A program made the position numbers and the translations under genes. DNA of 16,022 nucleotides from an uncultured Sphingomonadales bacterium (lineage in GTDB: Bacteria; Pseudomonadota; Alphaproteobacteria; Sphingomonadales; Sphingomonadaceae): positions 1 to 16,022 of the forward strand of contig CALDKP010000250.1 in NCBI GenBank assembly GCA_937898535.1, written 5' to 3'. Numbering within the stretch: position 1 is the stretch's first letter; each line of letters starts with the position of its first letter. The notes under the pieces were generated by a model that was not told the origin of the DNA, ran no database searches, and saw only the letters and a list, made by a program, of their open reading frames with translations. Below, in pieces: positions 1-7,484 of this stretch.

Positions 1-115
1 GGGTAGAAACGGCAAGATAAATAAGGCTGAGCACCGCAGAGGTGGTCTTTGGCAAGAACAGCCAAGCGCCCGATTGCAAAATGCGGCGCCCACTCCCCTG
101 TTTTTGTTCAGCCAT
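1..115 (-). CDS. Polysaccharide/lipopolysaccharide flippase (Wzx/MATE-like), N-terminal fragment
   Basis: Only the first 38 codons are present; the gene continues beyond base 1. Read on the minus strand from the ATG at 115, the peptide begins MAEQKQGSGRRIL and continues into a hydrophobic stretch (about residues 15-36, SGAWLFLPKTTSAVLSLIYL). A short basic N-terminus followed by a first membrane helix of this kind resembles the start of oligosaccharide flippases of the Wzx/RfbX type, which move undecaprenyl- or lipid-linked sugars across the inner membrane. A GGGGA stretch lies about nine bases upstream of the ATG. It is divergent from the glycerophosphotransferase-like gene at 244, which fits a surface-polymer locus. 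With so little sequence the family call is tentative; another multi-pass membrane protein is possible. Confidence 0.55.
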   Translation of the reverse strand, partial: MAEQKQGSGRRILQSGAWLFLPKTTSAVLSLIYLAVST

Positions 116-243
116 TACGCCAGATCCCCGATTAGTCTGCGGGACTAGTGCACTTCCGCCGTTAATCAAAGCCATGTCATGATGTGCAGGGAAAAAATTG
201 AACGCGCCGCAAACTGGTCGCAAAAATCTATCAATGGCGATAG

Positions 244-1482
244 ATGCCCTGTTGTATGAATAATCCAAGACAGAATAACGGCGCGGCGGCCGTCAAATCG
301 GACGTCATTTTCCTGTTCAACCATGATGCGGGTCACCAAGTGGCGCATTTGGCGGGGATAGCTGGCGCATTCGCTTTAAGTGAAAAAGCCTACCGGGCGA
401 TTGTTGTCTTTGGCAGTGACGTGACGCGACAAGAGGTCGAAAGGCTGCTGACACCCGAACAGATTGCCGCCTTGCATTGGCGATCTCTCGCGCTCCCCGA
501 ACGGCTCAAGACGCTTACCAACGGCCTGAACCGGATCGTGCCCGTTCACCGGATATTGCGTTTATATTGGCATAATGCGTTCTTGCGGAAATCCGTCGCC
601 ATCGTGTCGACGGAACGCACATGCCTTACCCTGAAACGCCATTGGACCAAATTTCGCCGTCGCAAACATTGCCCTGCCTTTGTCTGTGTGCCGCATGGGG
701 CGGGGGACCGGAATGTATCTTTTCACCCTGCATTCCGGGACTTTGACCTGTTGATGGTCAGCGGACAAAAGGTTGTGGACCAGATGGTGGATGCTGGCGT
801 GTCCACGCCCGAACGCTGCCGGATCATCGGATACCCAAAGTTCGACATTTTACGGGGGCGCACCCCTGAAACATTTTTCGACAACGGCAAGCCGACGTTT
901 TTATACAACCCGCATTTCGATCCACATATGTCCAGCTGGTTCGATCACGGGGCCGACATATTGGAATTTTTTTACCAAAATGCGGACCGTTACAATCTGA
1001 TCTTTGCGCCGCATGTGATGCTATTTTATAAAAAGGTGCATATTTCACCCGAATATCGCGTGACCCGCACGCGGCCAGATATTGATCCCAAATATTATGA
1101 TGCCCCGAATATCCGGATCGATGTGGATAGCGCGCGCCTGTTTGACATGAGCTACACCTTGTCCGCAGACGTCTATATTGGCGATGTTTCAAGCCAGGTG
1201 TATGAATTTCTGCATCGCCCGCGCGCCTGTTTTTTCATCGATACGCACAGTGCGGCGTTGCCCGGCGCGCCGCCAGAATATGATTTCTGGAACAACGGTC
1301 CGGTTGTCCGCACGGCCAAGCAGTTGATAGCATTGTTGCCCGATCATGCGCAGATTGCCGCGCAATATCGCAAAGCCCAAGAGCAGCGGATGGCCTACAC
1401 CGCCGACCAAAGCGATCCGCGCCCCGCGTCGGAACGTGGAGCGGAGGCGTTGCGCCAATATATTGAAAGCTTAGCGAGCTGA
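244..1482 (+). CDS. CDP-glycerol glycerophosphotransferase-like protein
   Basis: This 412-residue protein resembles the CDP-glycerol poly(glycerophosphate) glycerophosphotransferase family, GT-B-fold enzymes that transfer glycerol phosphate or a related alditol phosphate from a CDP donor to a polymer or lipid acceptor at the inner membrane. Landmarks are HGAGD (151-155), GYPKFDIL (about 196-203), NPHFDPHMSSW (222-232) and a C-terminal GDVSSQVYEF (313-322), matching the donor-binding half of the family. No signal peptide or clear membrane segment is seen. The start is uncertain: ATG at 244 and ATG at 256 are in frame and neither has a strong Shine-Dalgarno. The gene converges on the HAD gene with only 9 bp between stops. 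In Gram-negative bacteria the acceptor is usually unknown, so the exact substrate is not predicted here. Confidence 0.75.
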   Translation: MPCCMNNPRQNNGAAAVKSDVIFLFNHDAGHQVAHLAGIAGAFALSEKAYRAIVVFGSDVTRQEVERLLTPEQIAALHWRSLALPERLKTLTNGLNRIVPVHRILRLYWHNAFLRKSVAIVSTERTCLTLKRHWTKFRRRKHCPAFVCVPHGAGDRNVSFHPAFRDFDLLMVSGQKVVDQMVDAGVSTPERCRIIGYPKFDILRGRTPETFFDNGKPTFLYNPHFDPHMSSWFDHGADILEFFYQNADRYNLIFAPHVMLFYKKVHISPEYRVTRTRPDIDPKYYDAPNIRIDVDSARLFDMSYTLSADVYIGDVSSQVYEFLHRPRACFFIDTHSAALPGAPPEYDFWNNGPVVRTAKQLIALLPDHAQIAAQYRKAQEQRMAYTADQSDPRPASERGAEALRQYIESLAS

Positions 1483-1491
1483 AGAGGGCGC

Positions 1492-2166
1492 CTATGCGCT
1501 GCGGAAATCCAGAATGCCCCAATTGCCCTCGGCAGCAGCCTTCATAAACCGTTTGGACGGGTTCACGGCATAGCCTTCGTCCGCGAAGTCTAAAGTGAAC
1601 CGGTCGCTCAGATCGTCCGAATAAAAACGGATATGCGCGTCTTTGCGGTTAATGCCCTGTTGCGACAGCCATTCCTGCACGCGGCGCAGTTTTTCTTCGG
1701 CGTAGCAATTCTCGCCGTCGATGCGGTGCATCATTTGGCCGTCTGCTTGGCTGATATGACGCGTCGCAATAACCGCATCAAAACCAATTTCGGCTCCGAT
1801 GTTGTCCGCATAAAAATGTGGTGCAGCGGTGGCCATCACCAGCAATGCGCCGCGCGCGCGATCGGCGTCTATGCGGGCAACGGCCCCCGGCTGAAGGCCT
1901 TCGCGCACAAGCTGTTCGGTAAAATCGGCGACGATATTGGATAAGCTGTCCGGACAAATTTTGCGCCCGATAAACATCGCGATCCCAAATTGTTTCAGCG
2001 GTTTGCGCCCATATAGGCGAAGCTTATACCCCAGCATCGCCGCGATCCAGATCGGCAGCAATGCCAGCCGAATGGGCGCGGTACGCCGGGCATAAAATAG
2101 CAGAAAATGCGTAAATGTCGGGCGACGGGTTATCGTCTTGTCGAGATCATATATTGCAATATTCAT
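1492..2166 (-). CDS. HAD-IB family phosphatase
   Basis: The 224-residue product is a haloacid dehalogenase-superfamily phosphatase of the SerB/CicA-like IB class. The N-terminus MNIAIYDLDKT carries the catalytic DxD (D7, D9). A hydrophobic stretch follows (about 33-48). Motif II is near LLVMATAA (108-115) and the metal-binding acidic motif is SDDLSD (183-188) before a typical AVNPS segment. Such enzymes dephosphorylate small phosphate esters, and members of this group have been linked to phospholipid headgroups. The reading frame is open upstream to 2403, but the DxD motif must lie near the N-terminus, so the ATG at 2166 is chosen; this also avoids overlap with the divergent nucleotidyltransferase. 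The substrate is unknown; the neighbours suggest a role in activated polyol or sugar phosphate supply. Confidence 0.82.
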   Translation of the reverse strand: MNIAIYDLDKTITRRPTFTHFLLFYARRTAPIRLALLPIWIAAMLGYKLRLYGRKPLKQFGIAMFIGRKICPDSLSNIVADFTEQLVREGLQPGAVARIDADRARGALLVMATAAPHFYADNIGAEIGFDAVIATRHISQADGQMMHRIDGENCYAEEKLRRVQEWLSQQGINRKDAHIRFYSDDLSDRFTLDFADEGYAVNPSKRFMKAAAEGNWGILDFRSA

Positions 2167-2235
2167 ATTTGGTCGCCAAGCCCCAGCCCAAGGTATGCCA
2201 AATGCGTTGGCGTGCCCCCCGATTTGGACGCGTTT

Positions 2236-2240
2236 AGGAG
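2236..2240 (+). promoter_or_regulatory. Shine-Dalgarno that fixes a TTG start
   Basis: AGGAG lies seven bases before an in-frame TTG at 2248. No ATG is available at the right place: the ATG at 2259 is out of frame, and the upstream ATG at 2107 would overlap the divergent HAD gene. The motif therefore identifies TTG as the start of the nucleotidyltransferase. Confidence 0.7.
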
Positions 2241-2247
2241 AAGCTGT

Positions 2248-3042
2248 TTGCAAGCGCAATGGACCTGCATCGTCCTTGCTGGGCAAAGGCCCGGACCGGA
2301 TATGTTTGCACAGCATTTCGGGCTGAAGCTGAAAGCTTTGGTGCCCGTGCGCGGTGAACCGATGATTAGCCATGTCGTGCGGACGCTGCGTGCGTCGCCG
2401 CATATCGGTGAAATCATTGTCCTATGTCAGGAGCCCGACGCGCTGCGTTCCGCGGTAGATGCCGCAGGCGGCGCAACGCTGGTCGAAAGCCTGAGCAGTA
2501 TATCGCTGAGCATCAAGCGGCAGGTGGATGCATTAGGATTTTCGTCGCCGATATTGGTGACCACTGCGGACCACCCCTTGTTAACCGTTGATATGATCGC
2601 CGAATTTCTGGGTAAAGCCGATGGCGATGTTGCCATTGCGATGGTGGAGCGCAAGACAATGTTGGCGCAGTTTCCCGACGCCAAACGCACATGGTTGCGT
2701 TTTTCGGACGGCGCATGGTCCGGCGCAAATCTCTTCGCGTTGATGAGCCTCAAGTCCGCATTCGCACTCGATTTATGGGCAGAGGCCGAACAGGATCGCA
2801 AGAAAGCATGGCGCCTGTTCATGCACTTCGGGGTGCGGCTGGCCTTGCGCGCGCTGACCCGCACGATTGGATTGCGGCAGGCGTTGACGATTGCGGGCAA
2901 ACGCCTTGGCCTTGTGGCTACGCTGGTGCCGATGTCTGACCCTGTCGCTGCAATCGACGTCGATAAGGTTGCCGACCATATATTGGCGGAGCACATTCTT
3001 ATCGACCGCGAAACAGTGGCGCGTTCACATCTGGCGGCTTGA
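2248..3042 (+). CDS. MobA-like nucleotidyltransferase (NTP_transferase family)
   Basis: The product is about 264 residues. It opens with a variant of the nucleotidyltransferase signature, VLAGQRPG (9-16), followed by KALVPVRGEPM (29-39), and it carries the metal-binding region TTADHPLL (105-112). MobA/CobY-like enzymes transfer a nucleoside monophosphate from CTP or GTP onto a phosphorylated small molecule. The second Gly of the usual LAGG motif is Gln here; in my recollection this LAGQRPG form recurs in sphingomonad homologues, so it does not imply loss of function. The start is the TTG at 2248, supported by an AGGAG seven bases upstream. The gene is divergent from the HAD phosphatase (81 bp between starts) and its TGA abuts the rpoN stop with no gap. 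It may supply the activated donor for the nearby glycerophosphotransferase-like enzyme; the nucleotide and substrate are unknown. Confidence 0.78.
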   Translation: MQAQWTCIVLAGQRPGPDMFAQHFGLKLKALVPVRGEPMISHVVRTLRASPHIGEIIVLCQEPDALRSAVDAAGGATLVESLSSISLSIKRQVDALGFSSPILVTTADHPLLTVDMIAEFLGKADGDVAIAMVERKTMLAQFPDAKRTWLRFSDGAWSGANLFALMSLKSAFALDLWAEAEQDRKKAWRLFMHFGVRLALRALTRTIGLRQALTIAGKRLGLVATLVPMSDPVAAIDVDKVADHILAEHILIDRETVARSHLAA

Positions 3043-4530
3043 TTAGCGGCCCATTTTCTTTTGCCGCCGTCTTTGCACGGACGATCCGATACCCATAGCT
3101 TCGCGATATTTCGCAACGGTGCGGCGGGCAATGTCGAAGCCTTTTGCCGTCAATAAATCGACCAGCGTGTCATCGGACAGTATCTTTTCACCCTCGGCAT
3201 CAATCAAGGATTTGATGTGGCTTTTGACGGCTTGCGCCGACGCGCCTTCACCGTCGGCGGATTGAACGCCCGATGAGAAGAAATATTTGAGATCAAACAG
3301 GCCGCGTCCGCAATGCAGATATTTGTTGCTCGTGACCCGGCTGACGGTGGATTCATGCATGTCGATGGCATCGGCCACTTGCCGCAGCGTGAGTGGCCGC
3401 AAATGGGCGACGCCCTTGCGAAAAAAGCCGTCCTGCTGCTTCACAATCTCGGTGGCGACCTTGACGATGGTGCGCTGTCTTTGATCCATGGCTTTGATGA
3501 GCCAATTGGCATCTGCCATGCAGTCGCTGAGCCAGGCTTTTGTGGCTTTGTCGTGCCCAAGCTCGGCAACATAGCTGCGGTTGATGAGGATACGGGGCAG
3601 GTTGGCGCTGTTCAGTTCGATGGCCCAGCCTTCGCCGCGCGGCGTCACAAATATGTCGGGTGTGACGGCAAGCGTATCTTCGCTTTCGAACCGGCAGCCG
3701 GGTTTTGGATCATAGCCGCGCAGTTCGACCAACATATCGCGCAAGTCTTCGTCGTCGACGCGGCACATACGCTTAAGCTGGTCAAACGCACCCTTTGCCA
3801 CCAAGTCGAGATTGTCGATGAGCTTGGCCATGCAGGGGTCATAACGATCCGCCTCGCGCGCCTGAATGGCAAGGCATTCGGACAGGTTTCGCGCGCCAAC
3901 GCCGGTTGGGTCGAACCGCTGCAGCTCGGTGAGCGCGGCCTCCATGTCGGCCACGGAAACGCCAAGCCGGTAGGCCGTCGCCATCAGGTCCTCGCCAACA
4001 TAGCCCGTGGGTTCGATATGTTCGATAATCTGCTGGACCAGAAACAACTGCCGTCCGGAAAGGCTCGATCCTGCCTGCGCCATCAAATGTTCGCGCAGGC
4101 TGATGTCGCGTGCGGCAAAGCTGTCGAAATCAGGGCCGTCGGCGTCAAAGCCACTGGGCGCTGCGCTGCCCGAAAACCCAAGCATGCCATCGGCCCCGCC
4201 CACGCTGTCCGATGGGGTGTCATGGTGGAACGTTTCTGCGCTGAAATCGACATCCAGCGCGTCCGATGTGCCTTGGCCATCGCCACTCAGCAGGTCGTCA
4301 CTCGCCCGCTCGCCACTGTCGTTCAATGCGGGCGAGAAATCCTCGGTCGGCGCATCAGGGGCAGCGTCGCTGGCGCCTGTTTCCAAAACGGGATTACGTT
4401 CCACCTCTTCCGCGATAAATGCTTCAATTTCGAGCGACGACAATGCCAGCAATTTAATCGCCTGCTGCAGTTGCGGTGTCATCACCAGCGACTGGCTTTG
4501 GCGAAGATCGAGACGGGGTGCTAATGCCAT
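3043..4530 (-). CDS. rpoN: RNA polymerase sigma-54 factor
   Basis: This 495-residue protein is sigma-54, the alternative sigma factor that needs AAA+ activators to open promoters of the GG-N10-GC type. Region I is clear at the N-terminus: LRQSQSLVMTPQLQQAIKLL (9-28), the Gln/Leu-rich activator-responsive segment. An acidic Asp/Ser-rich linker (region II, about 55-145) follows. The core-binding domain comes next, then a helix-turn-helix with HESTVSRVTSNKYL. The diagnostic RpoN box, ARRTVAKYRE (468-477), recognises the -24 element. The length is normal for alphaproteobacteria. It lies 28 bp downstream of lptB and is probably cotranscribed with the lpt genes, a very common arrangement. The hpf and ptsN genes that often follow rpoN are absent here; the next gene is convergent. 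Confidence 0.97.
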   Translation of the reverse strand: MALAPRLDLRQSQSLVMTPQLQQAIKLLALSSLEIEAFIAEEVERNPVLETGASDAAPDAPTEDFSPALNDSGERASDDLLSGDGQGTSDALDVDFSAETFHHDTPSDSVGGADGMLGFSGSAAPSGFDADGPDFDSFAARDISLREHLMAQAGSSLSGRQLFLVQQIIEHIEPTGYVGEDLMATAYRLGVSVADMEAALTELQRFDPTGVGARNLSECLAIQAREADRYDPCMAKLIDNLDLVAKGAFDQLKRMCRVDDEDLRDMLVELRGYDPKPGCRFESEDTLAVTPDIFVTPRGEGWAIELNSANLPRILINRSYVAELGHDKATKAWLSDCMADANWLIKAMDQRQRTIVKVATEIVKQQDGFFRKGVAHLRPLTLRQVADAIDMHESTVSRVTSNKYLHCGRGLFDLKYFFSSGVQSADGEGASAQAVKSHIKSLIDAEGEKILSDDTLVDLLTAKGFDIARRTVAKYREAMGIGSSVQRRRQKKMGR

Positions 4531-4558
4531 GACGTTATGGTTCCGTCATCGCCGCAAA

Positions 4559-5329
4559 TCACATTGCAAAACTCTCGCCGAGATACAGGCGGCGCACATT
4601 GGGATCGGCGACCAACGCCTCGGGCGACCCTGCGAACAGAACCTGCCCGCCATAAATGATGCACGCGCGGTCAACGATATCGAGCGTTTCGCGCACATTA
4701 TGATCGGTAATCAGCACGCCAATACCGCGGGTTTTGAGTTCTTTCACAAGGTCGCGAATATCGGAAATGGATATCGGGTCGATGCCGGCGAAAGGTTCAT
4801 CGAGCAACATGATCGACGGATTGGCCGCCAGCGCGCGGGCAATTTCACAGCGCCGCCGCTCGCCACCCGAAAGCGCCATTGCGGGTGCACTGCGCAAACG
4901 GGTGAGGCCAAATTCGCCAAGCAATTTTTCCAACCGCTCGTGGCGCGCGTCTGCATCGGGTTCTGCCATTTCCAGAACCGCGCTGATATTTTGTTCCACG
5001 GTCATGCCGCGGAAAATCGATGTTTCTTGCGGCAAATAGCCCAAGCCCAAAATCGCGCGGCGGTACATGGGCAGGTTGGTGATGTCCGCGCCATCCAACG
5101 TGATGCGGCCGCTGTCGGGCTTTACCAGCCCCATGATGGAATAAAAGCAGGTGGTCTTACCCGCGCCATTGGGGCCAAGCAGACCCACCACTTCGCCCTT
5201 CGCAACCGAAAGCGACACATCGGTCAATACCGCACGCTTGTCATAGCTTTTGGCGATGGAAACGACACCCAGTCCGGATTGCACGCCGTCGTCCGTCGTC
5301 GCATCCGCAGCGGGAGAAGTTGCAGTCAT
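4559..5329 (-). CDS. lptB: LPS export ABC transporter ATP-binding protein LptB
   Basis: LptB is the cytoplasmic ATPase of the LptB2FG transporter that extracts LPS (or glycosphingolipid-type equivalents in sphingomonads) from the inner membrane and pushes it along the Lpt bridge. All ABC motifs are present, numbered from the ATG at 5329 (256 residues): Walker A GPNGAGKTT (52-60), Q-loop YLPQE (98-102), signature LSGGERRR (153-160), Walker B IMLLDEP (173-179) and H-loop His (about 210). The start is ambiguous: TTG 5344, ATG 5338 and ATG 5329 are in frame and none has a strong Shine-Dalgarno. ATG 5329 (MTATSP) is chosen because the ABC domain begins about 20 residues later, as in homologues. 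A gap of about 130 bp separates it from lptA. LptF and LptG are not in the window. Confidence 0.95.
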   Translation of the reverse strand: MTATSPAADATTDDGVQSGLGVVSIAKSYDKRAVLTDVSLSVAKGEVVGLLGPNGAGKTTCFYSIMGLVKPDSGRITLDGADITNLPMYRRAILGLGYLPQETSIFRGMTVEQNISAVLEMAEPDADARHERLEKLLGEFGLTRLRSAPAMALSGGERRRCEIARALAANPSIMLLDEPFAGIDPISISDIRDLVKELKTRGIGVLITDHNVRETLDIVDRACIIYGGQVLFAGSPEALVADPNVRRLYLGESFAM

Positions 5330-5458
5330 GCTGTCCATATCCAAATTTCGCCCGCGATTTTGCCGTTGATATCCAACAGACAGCTAATGAATGCTGACCC
5401 ATTTTGCAATTGGCATGATTTATGCTGCCCCGTTTTGGAGGCCGTTCGGGGTTGCCCC

Positions 5459-5983
5459 CTAATTTTTGCGCTGCGGAACGCTAAACGAACCGGTAACGCG
5501 GCCGCCCGAATTGGTGGTATTGGCAGGGCCACCGGCATTGAGGGTTGAGCGGCCTGAATTTAGGTCGATGACAAGCCTGCCACCGTTTAGCCGGTTGCTG
5601 CCTTGTACCAGATTCACATTGCCAATCAGTGTGATCAGGCTGGAGTCCAGATCATATATGGCCGAGTTGCTGGTCGCGCGCAGATCATCTTTGGTGATGG
5701 TCACGCCGCCCGTGGCATCGAGGCGATTTACGTCCACGCCGCCATTGTCGGAATAGGCAGCTGTCACGCGATTTGCTTTGAGCGTAAGCCCCGCCTGCGT
5801 CGCAGTTACACCGCCGGCAAGAACAACGCGGTCTGCGCGATCCTGAAGCTCCATCGAACCCGCAGCGAAATCGACCGGTGCGTTGCTATTATGGTTGCGA
5901 ATGCTTTGCGCCGACGCCGAAGACAGCATCATAATGCCAGCAACCGCCGCGGCAAATCCAAAGGAGATAGAAGCTTTGCTCAT
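5459..5983 (-). CDS. lptA: LPS transport periplasmic protein LptA
   Basis: LptA forms the periplasmic beta-jellyroll bridge carrying LPS from LptC to LptD. The 174-residue precursor starts MSKASISFGFAAAVAGIMML and has a Sec signal peptide probably cleaved after SASA (about residue 25). The OstA-like repeats follow: segments such as MELQDRADRVVLAGGVTATQ and later ATGGVTITKDD and LITLIGNVNLVQG show the alternating pattern of the fold. The C-terminus is Asn/Gly/Ser-rich and ends with a short basic tail. The ATG at 5983 is chosen over the upstream extension to 6034 because it gives a proper signal peptide and has a GTGAGG ribosome-binding site five bases upstream. That site overlaps the lptC stop, so translation is probably coupled. 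Confidence 0.92.
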   Translation of the reverse strand: MSKASISFGFAAAVAGIMMLSSASAQSIRNHNSNAPVDFAAGSMELQDRADRVVLAGGVTATQAGLTLKANRVTAAYSDNGGVDVNRLDATGGVTITKDDLRATSNSAIYDLDSSLITLIGNVNLVQGSNRLNGGRLVIDLNSGRSTLNAGGPANTTNSGGRVTGSFSVPQRKN

Positions 5984-5990
5984 GTTGGCC

Positions 5991-6626
5991 TCACTTAATC
6001 GCATTCTGCTCGATACGCAAACGAACGCCGCCATCTAGTCTGACGACGCGCGTATCCAGGTCAGCGCGCAATCGTCCGGCATGGAAGGTTCCGACCTTTG
6101 TTCGGCCGCTCACTGGGCCAAAGCTTTGCATCGTCCGGTTTTTCAACGACAGCTCCACATTGCTGGCAACCATGTCATAGCCGGGCGATTCAACGGCCAA
6201 TGGGCCCGTCACGCGCATGGTTTCCTTGCCAAGGTCATAGCTGCCGCGCTGTGCGATGATGGAGGCCGGGCCGTCGTTCAACGATATCCTGCCCGACAAT
6301 GATGTCATGTCGAGAACAGGCTGTGCCGATGTCTTCTGGACAGCGCTGCCGGCGCGTAGCGAAAAGGGGCGGCCTTTGCTGTCTTCGCCGCGATACAGTG
6401 CCTCGACAACGCGCAACCGCTCACGCGACAGATTCACTTCGTCTTTGTTCAGGACAAAGCTGAGTTCCTGCTGCCCGGTAAATGGGCTGAACGCCAAAAT
6501 AGCGACAAGCAAACCGATGATGCTCGGCAAGACAACACGCATCGCGCGGATAAGGCGGTCATGCCGTCCGCCGGGCAATGCCCAGCGTTGACGATAATTG
6601 CGTTCAAGATCGGCCTGTGCGGACAT
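5991..6626 (-). CDS. lptC: LPS export periplasmic protein LptC
   Basis: LptC is an inner-membrane-anchored periplasmic protein that receives LPS from LptB2FG and hands it to LptA. The 211-residue product has a basic cytoplasmic N-terminus, a single membrane helix (about residues 29-47, VVLPSIIGLLVAILAFSPF) and then a beta-rich periplasmic domain of LptC/YrbK type (ELSFVLNKDEVNLSRERLRV, later ISLNDGPASIIAQRGSYDLG and VRLDGGVRLRI). The length and architecture fit alphaproteobacterial LptC. It begins 25 bp after the rnd stop and ends 7 bp before the lptA start, so rnd-lptC-lptA-lptB-rpoN is most likely one transcription unit. Confidence 0.93.
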   Translation of the reverse strand: MSAQADLERNYRQRWALPGGRHDRLIRAMRVVLPSIIGLLVAILAFSPFTGQQELSFVLNKDEVNLSRERLRVVEALYRGEDSKGRPFSLRAGSAVQKTSAQPVLDMTSLSGRISLNDGPASIIAQRGSYDLGKETMRVTGPLAVESPGYDMVASNVELSLKNRTMQSFGPVSGRTKVGTFHAGRLRADLDTRVVRLDGGVRLRIEQNAIK

Positions 6627-6651
6627 GTTATGTCTTTAACCCGATTAAATC

Positions 6652-7269
6652 TTAACTGTGCCCGAATATATCGGTCTCTGGCCAGCCAGACAGATCAAGG
6701 TTCGCCCGGTGCGGCAGAAAGTCAAAGCACGCCTGCGCCAGGTCAGTGCGGCTTTCGCGTTCCAAACGCACAACAAATTCGGCATGCAGGCGGTGCAGAT
6801 AGCGCACATCGCTGGCGGCATAATCTTTTTGCGCTTCGGACAATATCGGACCGCCCCAGTCGCTTGACTGCTGCTGCTTGGAAATGTCTGTCGACAGCAT
6901 TTCCTTCACCAGTTCCTTCAGCCCATGGCGGTCCGTGTAAGTCCGAACAAGGCGCGACGCGATTTTGGTGCAGAATAATGGCGTCGCGACGACGTTCAAA
7001 TAATGCGAAATCGCCGCCAAATCGAATCGGGCATAATGGAACAGCTTCAAACGGGCGGGATCGGCGAGTACCGCACGCAAATTTGGTGCAGAAAAGTCAC
7101 TGTTGCGGCCAAAACGCACAAGATGTTCATCGCCGTGTCCGTCGGAAATCTGCAGCAAGCACAGCCTGTCACGTGGGGTGATGAGCCCCATGGTTTCGGT
7201 GTCTACGGCGACAGGGCCATCGGCCAGCACGCCTGCGGGAAGGTCTTCTTCGTGTAAATATACGCTCAT
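6652..7269 (-). CDS. rnd: Ribonuclease D-like 3'-5' exonuclease
   Basis: This 205-residue protein is a DEDDy-type 3'-5' exonuclease of the RNase D family, trimming RNA 3' ends such as tRNA precursors. Exo I is AVDTETMGL (D23, E25), Exo II includes HYARFD (D83) and Exo III is YAASD (Y150, D154). It consists of the nuclease domain only and lacks the HRDC domain of E. coli RNase D, which is the usual short alphaproteobacterial form. The frame is open upstream to 7443, but ATG 7269 (MSVYLHEEDL) is preferred: it has AAGGGG five bases upstream and the exonuclease domain begins at once. It is the first gene of the rnd-lptCAB-rpoN unit, so the promoter should lie in the 215-bp divergent region up to the cold-shock gene. 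Confidence 0.92.
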   Translation of the reverse strand: MSVYLHEEDLPAGVLADGPVAVDTETMGLITPRDRLCLLQISDGHGDEHLVRFGRNSDFSAPNLRAVLADPARLKLFHYARFDLAAISHYLNVVATPLFCTKIASRLVRTYTDRHGLKELVKEMLSTDISKQQQSSDWGGPILSEAQKDYAASDVRYLHRLHAEFVVRLERESRTDLAQACFDFLPHRANLDLSGWPETDIFGHS

Positions 7270-7484
7270 GCAAGCCCCTTGCCCCACCGGACTGTGCAAG
7301 GCAAATGAAACTGCAGTTGGCGCCCTGCGATTTTCGCCCGCAATATTAGCTATCGCGTAACCTTTTAATGCGATATACAAAATGCTTGCGCAATCACCAA
7401 CGACTGCGCTTGTGACGTGCAGTACAGTCGCCCTCGACTGCATAACATAGTGGTTTAGGGCGATGAGAAGGCAAGTAAGAAGTT

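Noticed and set aside
2107..2247. N-terminal extension of the nucleotidyltransferase from ATG 2107
   Set aside because: It would overlap the HAD gene start, has no Shine-Dalgarno, and the extension shows no conserved motif; TTG 2248 with AGGAG is better.
3313..4524. 403-codon plus-strand ORF opposite rpoN, and the 513-codon ORF at 4007-5548
   Set aside because: They are antisense to clear rpoN and lptB coding sequence and show no family features; long shadow frames are expected at this GC content.
5411..5426. TGGCAT-N4-TATGCT on the plus strand resembling a sigma-54 promoter (GG-N10-GC) close to rpoN
   Set aside because: It points away from lptB and into the antisense of lptA with no gene to drive, and GG-N10-GC matches are common by chance in 16 kb.
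5447..5465. GGGG-TTG-CCCC hairpin followed by TTTTT near the lptA stop, as a terminator
   Set aside because: The T run is on the plus strand, where no gene is transcribed; on the lptA strand no T run follows, and the stem is only four pairs.
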